Source: Streptomyces sp. WP-1
GTDB lineage: Bacteria > Actinomycetota > Actinomycetes > Streptomycetales > Streptomycetaceae
Direction of reading: 5' to 3'
NCBI RefSeq assembly: GCF_030450125.1
Contig: NZ_CP123923.1
Span: 2,232,001 to 2,296,000 of the forward strand
Length of the DNA stretch: 64,000 bases
Part shown: piece by piece, positions 54,959 to 62,971 of the stretch
Numbering within the stretch: position 1 is the first letter of the stretch
Layout: every line of letters starts with the position of its first letter
Position numbers and translations under genes: made by a program
The notes under the pieces: generated by a model
Seen by the model: the letters and a program-made list of their open reading frames with translations, nothing else
Database searches by the model: none
What the model was told of the DNA's origin: nothing

Positions 54959-57900
54959 GTGGAGCGCTTCCCGTGCGCAGGTGGCGTCCCCATAGCCGTC
55001 GTCGGCATGGGGTGCCGCTTTCCTGGCGCCAACAGCATCGGGGAATTCTGGGATCTCCTGATGGCCAACTCCCAGGCCGTGTCCCGGATCCCGGAGGACC
55101 GATTCGACATCGACGACCACTACGCCGGGCGGACTCCGGCCCCCGGAAAGACCGTCTCCCGGGACGGCGGTTTCCTTGATGACGCCTTCTCCTTCGACGC
55201 GGCGTTCTTCGGGATCTCGCCGGTCGAGGCCCGGAGCATGGACCCCCAGCAGCGGATCCTGCTGCACGTCGTATGGGAGGCGCTGGAGTCGGCGGGGATC
55301 GCGCCGGCCGGCCTGGCGGGTTCCCGTACCGGCGTGTTCGTGGGGCAGGCGACCGCCGAGTACGGCGAGTCCGGCCGCCCCGACGAGGGCCCCGGCGTCC
55401 GCGACACCGTGGGCGGGCGCCTGCGGGCGGTCACCGCGGGCCGGGTCTCCTACGCGCTCGACCTGCGCGGACCGAGTCTGGTGCTGGACACCGCGTGCTC
55501 CTCCTCGCTGGTGGCCGTGCACACCGCCCGGCAGAGCCTGCTGACCGGCGAGAGCGGTCTCGCGATCGCGGCGGGCGTCAACATCATCGTGTCCCCACGG
55601 GACTCCATCGCCTACTCGCAGGGCGGCATGCTCTCGCCGGACGGGCGGTGCCGGTTCGGGGATGCCTCGGCCGACGGGTTCGTACGCAGTGAGGGCGTCG
55701 GCGCGGTCGTCCTCAAGCCGCTGCCGCACGCGCTGCGCGACGGCGACCCGGTGCTCGCCCTGCTGCTCGGCAGCGCGGTCACCAACGACGGCCAGGGCAG
55801 CGGGCTGTTGCTGAAGCCGGCCGTGTCCGGTCAGGTCCGGATGCTGGGCGACGCGTGCCGCAGCGCGGGCATCGAACCGGTGCAGCTGGACTACGTCGAG
55901 GCGCACGGCACCGGCACGCCGACCGGTGACACCGTGGAACTGCGGGCGCTGGCCGAGGCGGCGGGCGGTGAACGGCCGTTGCGCTGCGGCTCCGTGAAGA
56001 CCAACATCGGGCATGCCGAGGCCGCCGCCGGTATCGCGGGACTGATCAAGTCGGTGCTGATCGCCCGCCACGGCGTCATACCCGCCTCCCTGCACCTGTC
56101 CGACCCGCACCCACTGCTCACCGGCGAGCGCCCGGCCGTCTCCGTCGTCACCGAGAACACCCCGCTGGCCAAGGCCGGCCCGCGAGGGCTCCTGGGCGTC
56201 AGCTCCTTCGGCCTGTCCGGCACCAACGCCCATGTCGTCGTAGGGGAGTTCATCGACGAGCGGGAACCGGTCGAGCAGACCGCGCCGGTGTCCGAAGACC
56301 CTCACCTCCTGGTCCTCTCCGCCCGTTCGGCCGCCGCGCTGCGCCGTCTGGCGGCGTCGTACGCGGACCACCTCGGCCCGGACGGCGCGGGCCGCGGCCA
56401 GTCGCTCGGCGACATCTGCGCGACCGCGGCGACGCGCCGTGATGCGGGCCCGCACCGGCTGTGGGCCGTCGGCACCTCGCACGACGAACTGGCTTCGGTG
56501 CTCAGAGCGTTGGAGACCGGTGAGCGGACGCCCGACGGCGGGTTCGGTGAGGCGGGGTTCGCCGGTCCGCGCCGCCCCGTGTTCGTCTTCTCCGGGCAGG
56601 GCTCGCAGTGGCTCGGCATGGGCCGCGGCCTGCTCGCCACGAACGATGCCTTCCGCACCACGCTGCGCGCCTGCGACCGAGCCGTGCAGGCTGAACTGGG
56701 CTGGTCTGTGGAGAAGTTGCTGACCCGGGACGCGGACCGCTGCCCCGGCGGGGTGGAGATCGTCCAGCCCGCCCTGTGGGCCGTACAGGTGGCCCTGGCG
56801 GCGGCCTGGCGGGACCTCGGTGTGGAACCGGAGGTGTGCGTCGGGCACAGCATGGGAGAGGTGGCGGCGGCCTGCGTCAGCGGCGCGCTGTCGCTGCGGG
56901 ACGCGGCGGCGGTGATCTGCCGTCGCAGCCGGCTGATGCGACGGGTGGCGGGCGGAGGCGCCATGCTCGTCGTGGAGTTGTCCGCCGACCGCGCCCGCGA
57001 GGCCGTCGCCCGGGTCCCGTCGGTGTGCGTGGCCGCCGAGAACTCCCCCGTCTGCACGGTGCTCGCGGGCGACCCGGCCGCCCTCGCGGACCTCTCGGCC
57101 CGACTGGAGGCGGACGGGGTGCTGTGCCGCCCGGTGGACGTCGACGTGGCCTCGCACTCACCGCAGATGCGGCCGCTGCACTCCGAACTCGCCACCGCTC
57201 TGGCCGGGTTGTCCCCCCGCGACACCGACACCGAGCTGTTCTCGACCGTGCGCTGCGCCCCGGTGGCCGGTCCCGAACTGGGCCCCGACTACTGGGCGGA
57301 CAACCTCTGCGAACCCGTGCGCTTCCACGCCGCCGTACGACAACTCGCCGCCTCTGAGGACGGGTTGGAGAACGTCTTCCTGGAGATCAGCCCCCACCCG
57401 GTGCTCACCACCCCCGTCATCGACACCCTCATGGACGACGGGGCTCCCGGCACCGCCGTACCCTCGCTGCGCCGCGACACCGACGAGGCCACCGAACTCC
57501 TGCGTGCGGCGGGCCGGTTCTTCGCGGCGGGCGGCCCTGTCGACTGGTCGCGGTGGTACGGCCGTCCCGTACGACCGGTACCGCTCCCCCATTACCCGTG
57601 GGAGCGCACCGAGTTCCGCCGGGCCACGGCCGCCGCGCGCCCGGCACCGAGCACGTTCGCCGACCGGGTGGAGCTGGGCCCGTGGGGCATCGCCGCGTGG
57701 GCGGAGCAGCTGAGCGTGGCCGGGACGACGGTCCTGCCGCCCGCCGTGCAGATCGCCGCCGTACTCGACGCGGCCGCGCGCAACCTCCCGGGGACGATGT
57801 TCGCCGTACGGGACGTACGGCTCGCCCCCGCCCCGGTCCCGCTCCCCGACCCCGAGGCGGCCGTACTCGCCGTCGCCCTGGAACGCTCCGGCGACACCTG

Positions 57901-59038
57901 GCGGGCGGTCGTGGAACTGGAACAGCCGGACGGCGCCGGCGGGATCTTCTGCTCCTCGGCGCGGCTGTGCCCGGTGGACGACAGCGACGGCCGCCGGGCG
58001 CCGGGCGAGCTGGACCGGGCGCTGGCCCGCTGCCACGGGTACCTGTCCGCCGCCGGATTCCGTCAACTCGCGGACGGCTACGGGCTGGAGCTCGACGAGA
58101 CGTCCGGCGCGGTGGAGCAGCTGTGGCGACGGCGCGGTGAGGCGGTGGCGCGGATCCGGCCGGCCAAACCGGCGCCGGGGCTGTGGGAGACGGCACTGCT
58201 GCCGCTGCTGGCGGCCTGGCCCGAGGCGCGCCGGACCGGTGAGCGGGACCGCGGCTTCCTGCCCACCGGCTTCGAGAGCGTCCAGCTCTACGGCGAGCTG
58301 CCGGACGACTTCTGGAGCCTGGCCGCCGTCACCCCCGGGCCCGACGCGGGTGAGGCGCGCGGCGAGGTGCTGGTGCTCGACGGGGACGGGCGGGTGCTGG
58401 CGGAGTTCCGGGGGATCGCCCTGCGCCGACCGGGACACCCACGGCGGGCGGGACAACCGGCGAGCCCGGGCCGTCCGGGGACATCCGCGCTGGTCCGCGC
58501 GCTGCCGGTCCGGCTGCCTCTGCTCGGGGTATCTGCGCTGGACGCCCCCCTGCTGAACCCCACGCGACCGCTCCTGTCCCGGTTCGCCGCCCTGATCCGG
58601 CCGTCGACGGCCGCGTGGGGGCTACGGCCCGACGAGCACCCGGCGCACGGATCCGCGCCGCGCCGGGCGGAGCGCCGTACCGCGCCCCCGGCGAGCACCG
58701 GCAAGACGCCGAGGACCGCCGCGCACGCAGAGCCTCCGCACGCTGAGCCCCCGCACCCGAACCCCGCCGACATGGTGATCGCCGCGGCCTCCGAGGTGCT
58801 CGGCGTCGCCCGGGCGGATCTCGATCCGCGCCGTTCGCTGCGCGATCTCGGGCTCGACTCGCTCATGGCCGTTCAGCTGCGCGAACTGCTGAAAACCGGG
58901 TGCGGGGTGGAGATCACAGCGGGACGGCTGCTGGGCGGGGAGAGCCTGGAGCGGATCGTCCGGGATCTGACGACGGCGGTGGCCGCGCCGGTGAGATCCG
59001 GGGCGGCGGGCCGACTCGAACCCGCGGGACAGGAGTGA
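54959..59038 (+). CDS. Single-module type I polyketide synthase (KS-AT-DH*-ACP)
   Basis: 1359 residues, cytoplasmic. The KS (about 10-430) has the active Cys180 in DTACSSSL and His in EAHGTGT (about 314) and KTNIGHAEA. The AT (about 540-870) has GHSMGEVAAA and VASHSPQM, leaving the extender unit open. A hotdog region like a dehydratase follows (about 895-1200). It reads AGTTVLPPAVQI where HxxxGxxxxP is expected, so the catalytic His is missing. The ACP carries its serine in LGLDSLM (about 1300). KR, ER and thioesterase are absent. There is no N-terminal docking domain, so it must rely on partners or work alone. Product unknown. Confidence 0.93.
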   Translation: MERFPCAGGVPIAVVGMGCRFPGANSIGEFWDLLMANSQAVSRIPEDRFDIDDHYAGRTPAPGKTVSRDGGFLDDAFSFDAAFFGISPVEARSMDPQQRILLHVVWEALESAGIAPAGLAGSRTGVFVGQATAEYGESGRPDEGPGVRDTVGGRLRAVTAGRVSYALDLRGPSLVLDTACSSSLVAVHTARQSLLTGESGLAIAAGVNIIVSPRDSIAYSQGGMLSPDGRCRFGDASADGFVRSEGVGAVVLKPLPHALRDGDPVLALLLGSAVTNDGQGSGLLLKPAVSGQVRMLGDACRSAGIEPVQLDYVEAHGTGTPTGDTVELRALAEAAGGERPLRCGSVKTNIGHAEAAAGIAGLIKSVLIARHGVIPASLHLSDPHPLLTGERPAVSVVTENTPLAKAGPRGLLGVSSFGLSGTNAHVVVGEFIDEREPVEQTAPVSEDPHLLVLSARSAAALRRLAASYADHLGPDGAGRGQSLGDICATAATRRDAGPHRLWAVGTSHDELASVLRALETGERTPDGGFGEAGFAGPRRPVFVFSGQGSQWLGMGRGLLATNDAFRTTLRACDRAVQAELGWSVEKLLTRDADRCPGGVEIVQPALWAVQVALAAAWRDLGVEPEVCVGHSMGEVAAACVSGALSLRDAAAVICRRSRLMRRVAGGGAMLVVELSADRAREAVARVPSVCVAAENSPVCTVLAGDPAALADLSARLEADGVLCRPVDVDVASHSPQMRPLHSELATALAGLSPRDTDTELFSTVRCAPVAGPELGPDYWADNLCEPVRFHAAVRQLAASEDGLENVFLEISPHPVLTTPVIDTLMDDGAPGTAVPSLRRDTDEATELLRAAGRFFAAGGPVDWSRWYGRPVRPVPLPHYPWERTEFRRATAAARPAPSTFADRVELGPWGIAAWAEQLSVAGTTVLPPAVQIAAVLDAAARNLPGTMFAVRDVRLAPAPVPLPDPEAAVLAVALERSGDTWRAVVELEQPDGAGGIFCSSARLCPVDDSDGRRAPGELDRALARCHGYLSAAGFRQLADGYGLELDETSGAVEQLWRRRGEAVARIRPAKPAPGLWETALLPLLAAWPEARRTGERDRGFLPTGFESVQLYGELPDDFWSLAAVTPGPDAGEARGEVLVLDGDGRVLAEFRGIALRRPGHPRRAGQPASPGRPGTSALVRALPVRLPLLGVSALDAPLLNPTRPLLSRFAALIRPSTAAWGLRPDEHPAHGSAPRRAERRTAPPASTGKTPRTAAHAEPPHAEPPHPNPADMVIAAASEVLGVARADLDPRRSLRDLGLDSLMAVQLRELLKTGCGVEITAGRLLGGESLERIVRDLTTAVAAPVRSGAAGRLEPAGQE

Positions 59039-59120
59039 GGGTCCGTCGCGCCGAACTGGCGTGCCGGCCCAGGGGCTTGGCGGCCTCGGGACTTGGCGGC
59101 CCCAGGGCTCTCTCCCCCCG

Positions 59121-60026
59121 TCAGACCGTCCGCGTCACCCAGTCGGGCAGTGCCTCCGCCCGCCGGGTCCACTCGGCGGGCGGTTGCCCCGGCTTGCCCG
59201 CGGCGAGGACGCCGCCCACGATCGCGCAGGTGGTGTCGACGTCGCCGCCCACCCGGGCCGTCGTCCAGAACGCCGTCTCGTAGTCGCCGAGGCCGCGCGC
59301 GGCGGACCACAGGGCGAAGGGCACGGTGTCATGGGCGGTGCGGCGGCGGCCGCAGCCCAGCACGGCGGCGACGGTGCCGGCGTCGCCGTAGTCGAGCATG
59401 TCGCGGGCGCGGCGCAGGCCCTGGCCGACCGCGCTCTTCGGGACGAGCGCGATCACGCCGTCGAGGAGCGCCTCCGGGGTGGGCGGGCCGTCCGGCGAAC
59501 CGGCCAGGGCCGCGGCAGCCGCCACCGCCATGGCGCCGACCACCGCCTCCCGGTGCTGGTGCGTGGGGTAGGCGGAGATCTCGGCCTGGTGGGTGGCCTG
59601 CTCCGGGTCGTCCGCGTACCAGGCGCCCAGGGGCGCGGTCCGCATCGCCGCGCCGCTGCCCCAGGAGCCCCGCCCGTGGAAGAGGGCGGCGGCCGGCCCG
59701 CGCCAGTCCTCGCCCTGCCGGACGAGGCTCAGCAGCCGGCTCGCGGTGCGGCCGTAGCCCCGGTCCGGGTCGTGGTGGTCGGCGAAGGAGCGGGCGAGGG
59801 CGTCCTGGTCGATGCGCCGGTGTGCGGCGAGGACGGCGAGGACGGAAGCGGCCATCTCGGTGTCGTCCGTCCACGGCCAGGGGCCGGGCGGCAGCTCGCG
59901 CCGCTTGAGCAGGGGGTGACGGGCCGGGACGAAGAACTGGGCGCCCAGGGCGTCCCCGACGGCCAGTCCGCGCAGGCTCGCCAGGGCGCGCTCATGGCGT
60001 CCTCGGGTGGAGAAGTGTGCGGTCAT
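59121..60026 (-). CDS. ADP-ribosylglycohydrolase family protein
   Basis: 301 residues of the DraG/ARH family, which removes ADP-ribose from proteins or small molecules using a two-magnesium centre. Metal ligands are visible in PWPWTDDTEMAASVLAVL and GGDVDTTCAIVGGVLA, with LAVGDALGAQFF near the N-terminus. Length is normal. The next gene on this strand begins upstream at 60698 with only 12 bp between, so the two are one operon. Target unknown. Confidence 0.92.
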   Translation of the reverse strand: MTAHFSTRGRHERALASLRGLAVGDALGAQFFVPARHPLLKRRELPPGPWPWTDDTEMAASVLAVLAAHRRIDQDALARSFADHHDPDRGYGRTASRLLSLVRQGEDWRGPAAALFHGRGSWGSGAAMRTAPLGAWYADDPEQATHQAEISAYPTHQHREAVVGAMAVAAAAALAGSPDGPPTPEALLDGVIALVPKSAVGQGLRRARDMLDYGDAGTVAAVLGCGRRRTAHDTVPFALWSAARGLGDYETAFWTTARVGGDVDTTCAIVGGVLAAGKPGQPPAEWTRRAEALPDWVTRTV

Positions 60027-60038
60027 CGCTCCCTCACT

Positions 60039-60698
60039 CTATCCGGTGGCCCAGTCCGGCACCGGTTCACGCCAGCGTTCGAAGGGCCGGTCGAGTGTGT
60101 AGCGGCCGTCCTCGCCGAGCACGAGCATGCGCATCTCGGCGTTGTCCGGATTGGACAGGGATTCGAATTCGGCGACCGTCCAGTGGAACCAGCGCATGCA
60201 GAACAGCCGCATCGCGAGGCCGTGGGTCACCAGGAGCACATTGGGCGGGTGGTCGGGGGCCTCGAAGCTGCGGAAGAGGCTCTCCAGGAAGCCGCCGACC
60301 CGGTCGTAGACGTCGGCACCGGACTCGCCCTGCGGGAAGCGGAAGAAGAAGTGGCCGTAGGCGTCGCGGTAGGCCTTCTGCAGGCGTACGTCGTCGCGGT
60401 CCTGCCAGTTGCCCCAGTCCTGCTCGCGCAGCCGGGGCTCCTCGCGGACGCGTATGAGGTCGGGGGCGAGGCCGAAGGCGCGGAGGGTCTCGTGGGTACG
60501 GCGGTACGGGGAGACGTACACGCTCACCTGTTCGAAGCCGAACAGCTCCCGGAGCCGTTCGCCGGTCTCCTCGGCCTGCCGCCGGCCGAGGTCGGTCAGC
60601 GCCAGGGCGTGGTCCGGTTCGCGCTCGTACACGGAGTCGTCGGTGTTGCCCGTCGACTCGCCGTGCCGGACAAGGACGATGCGCCGTGGTCGTGCCAT
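60039..60698 (-). CDS. Histidine phosphatase family protein
   Basis: 219 residues. The phosphohistidine motif VLVRHGESTGN is at the N-terminus, with second catalytic His in LLVTHGLAMRLF, Arg in YVSPYRRTHET and the acid in FPQGESGAD. Members are phosphoglycerate mutases, phosphatases of sugar phosphates or proteins, and alpha-ribazole phosphatases. This branch (EQDWGNWQDRDDVRLQK) is typically annotated only as a phosphatase. First gene of an operon with the ADP-ribosylglycohydrolase. Confidence 0.9.
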   Translation of the reverse strand: MARPRRIVLVRHGESTGNTDDSVYEREPDHALALTDLGRRQAEETGERLRELFGFEQVSVYVSPYRRTHETLRAFGLAPDLIRVREEPRLREQDWGNWQDRDDVRLQKAYRDAYGHFFFRFPQGESGADVYDRVGGFLESLFRSFEAPDHPPNVLLVTHGLAMRLFCMRWFHWTVAEFESLSNPDNAEMRMLVLGEDGRYTLDRPFERWREPVPDWATG

Positions 60699-60807
60699 GC
60701 CGAAACCCTAGAGCGAGGGGCGGGGAACCGGAGAATCGGACGAGGCCCATACAGCGCACGTCACAGCCGCCACTTCCCGACCGACCGGCCGGTATCTCAC
60801 GACAGGA

Positions 60808-61413
60808 TCAGACCGTCCAGGACGGCTCCAGGTCGACGATGTCGCCGGAGAGGGCGGCGATGTCCGCCTCGGTCTGGGCGCGCAGGGCGAGGCGTTCGAT
60901 CCGTTCGGTGCGGTACTTGCCGTGTTCGGCGGCGGCCCGCCACATCGACAGGATGAGGAACTCCTGCTCGGGGGCCTCGCCGAACATTCCGCGGATCATG
61001 CCGGGCGAACCCGCCATGGCCGGGTTCCAGACCTTCTCCTGCATGAGGGTGAAGTGCTCCACCCGTTCTTCGTGGACCCGGCACAGGGCGAGTCTGAGCA
61101 GGTCGGAGTCGGTGAAGCGGGGTTCGAAGCCGGTCTTCACGTCGAAGCGGTACTCGAAGAGTTTGACCTGGGCGTCCTTGAAGGTGCCGGCCTGGGCGGC
61201 GGCGAGGCGGTCGTGGGAGCGGGCCATGAAGGAGTCGTAGAAGGCGCGGCTCTCCCAGAAGGCGACGATGTGCGCCACGTCGGGCCGCCGCCGGCTCCAG
61301 CCTCCGCCCTGTCCCCGGAAACCCGGCTCTCCCGGGAGCCCCGCCCATTTCCGCTGCCCCCGCTCGAACCCCCGGCGGTCCACCACGGTGCAGCGAATCC
61401 ACTTGACCAGCAC
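60808..61413 (-). CDS. YdbC/DUF4937-type dimeric alpha-beta barrel protein
   Basis: 201 residues. Two ferredoxin-like halves are suggested: VKWIRCTVVDRRGFERGQRK with AHIVAFWESRAFYDSFMARS, and then CRVHEERVEHFTLMQEKVWN with FLILSMWRAAAEHGKYRTER. Such monooxygenase-like barrels often lack known substrates. The GTG at 61413 (LVKWIRCTV) is chosen because homologues start there, but no ribosome site is seen. Confidence 0.78.
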   Translation of the reverse strand: MLVKWIRCTVVDRRGFERGQRKWAGLPGEPGFRGQGGGWSRRRPDVAHIVAFWESRAFYDSFMARSHDRLAAAQAGTFKDAQVKLFEYRFDVKTGFEPRFTDSDLLRLALCRVHEERVEHFTLMQEKVWNPAMAGSPGMIRGMFGEAPEQEFLILSMWRAAAEHGKYRTERIERLALRAQTEADIAALSGDIVDLEPSWTV

Positions 61414-61563
61414 CGCGCCATCGTAAGGCCACCGGGCGTGGCGTCGGTCACGCTCCGGGGGAGTTCGTCCGCGCGCGCGGGCCCGGGTACGTGGCACGAT
61501 GGGCAAGGTTCCTCGGCTGAACAGGAGTTGGGGACGCGGTGCCCACAGGGAAGGGGAGGCCCG

Positions 61564-62091
61564 GTGACCGGTATCAGCAAGGGGATGCGCAAGGTCGAGG
61601 TCGCGCTCAAGTGGGACCCCAGTCCCTCGGGTACGGCGCCCACGGACCTCGACATCATCGCGGCGACCTTCGACGCGCGGGACCCGTACGGCGCGCCGGC
61701 GTATCTGGTGCACTTCGACAGCCGTTCGCCGGACGGCACCATCTTCCTCAACCGGGACAGCACGGACGGGCGGGGTTTCGGCTGGGACGAGGTCATGACC
61801 CTGGAGGTCGACCGGCTCAGCGAGCGGTACGGCCGTGTGGTGGTGGGCGTCGTCATCCAGCAGCAGCCCGGCCGGCGTACGTTCTCCGGTGTGCTCAACC
61901 CCGCCATGCGCGTCCGCGAGGGCTACACCGTCCTCTCCGAGGACGACTTCACCGCCGTCCACGACGCGACGGCCGCCACCATCGCCGAGTTCGTCCGCAA
62001 CGACGCCGGTGAATGGATCTTCCACCCCGGCGTGCACGGCTTCCAGGAGGACCCGGAGACTTTCACACGGGTGATGGGGCGCGCGCGATAG
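61564..62091 (+). CDS. TerD-family protein
   Basis: 175 residues with a TerD-like beta-sandwich. Calcium-type acidic ligands lie in PTDLDIIAATFD, HFDSRSPDGTIFLNRDSTDG and GFGWDEVMTLEVDRL. TerD proteins are linked to tellurite and stress resistance and, in Streptomyces, to differentiation. GGGGAGG lies just before the GTG start. It is divergent from the DUF4937 gene and followed by a broken kinase-like gene. Confidence 0.9.
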   Translation: MTGISKGMRKVEVALKWDPSPSGTAPTDLDIIAATFDARDPYGAPAYLVHFDSRSPDGTIFLNRDSTDGRGFGWDEVMTLEVDRLSERYGRVVVGVVIQQQPGRRTFSGVLNPAMRVREGYTVLSEDDFTAVHDATAATIAEFVRNDAGEWIFHPGVHGFQEDPETFTRVMGRAR

Positions 62092-62114
62092 GGAGGGGCG
62101 CCGGCCAGGCCGAC

Positions 62115-62500
62115 ATGTCGTATGCCGCGCGCCTGGCCGCCTACGGCACCGTCTCCACGCCCGCGCCCTGCGAAGTGACCTTCGACTGGCCGGACTTGTG
62201 GACAGCGCGGTGCCGCTCGGCTCCGGGATCGGCGGGAGGCGTGCGCCGCTGGAGGTCGGCGGGAAGCCGGTCTTCGTGAAGCGGGTGCCGCTCACGGAGT
62301 CGGAGCGGCTGCCGGGGCATGTACGGTCCACCGCCCACCTGTTCGGGCTTCCGTCCTTCTGCCGGTACGGCATCGGCGGGCCCGAATTCGGGGCGTGGCG
62401 GGAGCTCGCCGTCCAGATCATGACGACGAACTGGGTGCTCGGGGGCCAGTACCAGGCGTCGGCCATGACAGCACCCGAGCGCTGGGCGCCCCGGGTGTAG
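62115..62500 (+). pseudogene. Remnant of a kinase-like (phosphotransferase-fold) gene, frameshifted and truncated
   Basis: The frame begins MSYAARLAAYGTVSTPAPC and runs to about 62205 (DWPDLWTA). It then continues in another frame as DSAVPLGSGIGGRRAPLEVG with GKPVFVKRVPLTE, a nucleotide-binding Gly loop and Lys. From comparison with my memory of the full-length family, about 10 bp were lost at a GGACAGCG-like direct repeat. Homology stops after LGGQYQ near 62456, so roughly 70% of the gene is gone. The protein would be inactive. Confidence 0.7.
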
Positions 62501-62516
62501 GCCCGAGGCGCCCAGC
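62481..62516 (-). terminator. Terminator of the small basic protein gene
   Basis: GCTGGGCGCC pairs with GGCGCCCAGC, with a smaller CGGG/CCCG pairing inside, directly after the stop codon of the minus-strand gene at 62518. It overlaps the pseudogene's 3' end. Confidence 0.75.
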
Positions 62517-62517
62517 A

Positions 62518-62655
62518 TCACTTCTTCTTCGAAGGCGCCTGCGCCAGCGCGCTGGCCGCCGCAGACTTCTCGGCCTTCGTCGCGTTCGGGTCGTTCAGGA
62601 CCTTGGCCGCAGCCGAGGCCGCCTTCTTCCCAGTCTGCTTCGGATTCGTAGCCAT
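62518..62655 (-). CDS. 45-residue basic alanine/lysine-rich protein
   Basis: A complete small gene: ATG at 62655, stop at 62518, strong ribosome site GGGAGGTGAT 7 bp upstream, and a terminator straight after. The product begins MATNPKQTGKKAASAAAKVL and ends LAQAPSKKK. It is about a third Ala and a fifth Lys, probably a single amphipathic helix. No family is assigned. The composition recalls small nucleic-acid-binding or histone-like peptides, which is only a suggestion. I recall similar short proteins in other Streptomyces. Confidence 0.82.
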   Translation of the reverse strand: MATNPKQTGKKAASAAAKVLNDPNATKAEKSAAASALAQAPSKKK

Positions 62656-62750
62656 ACGAATCACCTCCCTCCGGGCAGTTTTGCGTCGCAGCCCGGAGCG
62701 TGATGTGATGCGAGTTCCTAGGCAAGCAGGACATCACGTTCCTGACTGCA

Positions 62751-62786
62751 GCGAGCGCCCGGCCCCCTACAGGGCCGGGCGCTCGC
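62751..62786. terminator. Strong hairpin in the nrdJ/small-protein spacer
   Basis: A perfect 15-bp stem, GCGAGCGCCCGGCCC with GGGCCGGGCGCTCGC, has a 6-base loop. A second 9-bp hairpin (TTCCGGCAG with CTGCCGGAA, 62789-62812) follows 3 bp later. It could be a terminator or processed RNA structure between the two minus-strand genes. Confidence 0.7.
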
Positions 62787-62871
62787 CATTCCGGCAGCTC
62801 TCGCTGCCGGAAACTCATGGCTGGCGCCACGTGCATCCGCGGGTATCCGACGGGCAACCCCGAGACGGTCC

Positions 62872-62910
62872 GAGGCGGGGGCACCAGCCTGGGACTGGCG
62901 CCCCCGCCTC
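62872..62910 (-). terminator. Terminator of nrdJ
   Basis: GAGGCGGGGGC pairs with GCCCCCGCCTC, with an inner CCAG/CTGG pairing, about 60 bp past the nrdJ stop. Confidence 0.8.
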
Positions 62911-62971
62911 AGAGATCGCGCATCAGATCAGGAACTGCCGAGTTTTGCACTCGATGCAATTCCGCTCGGTA

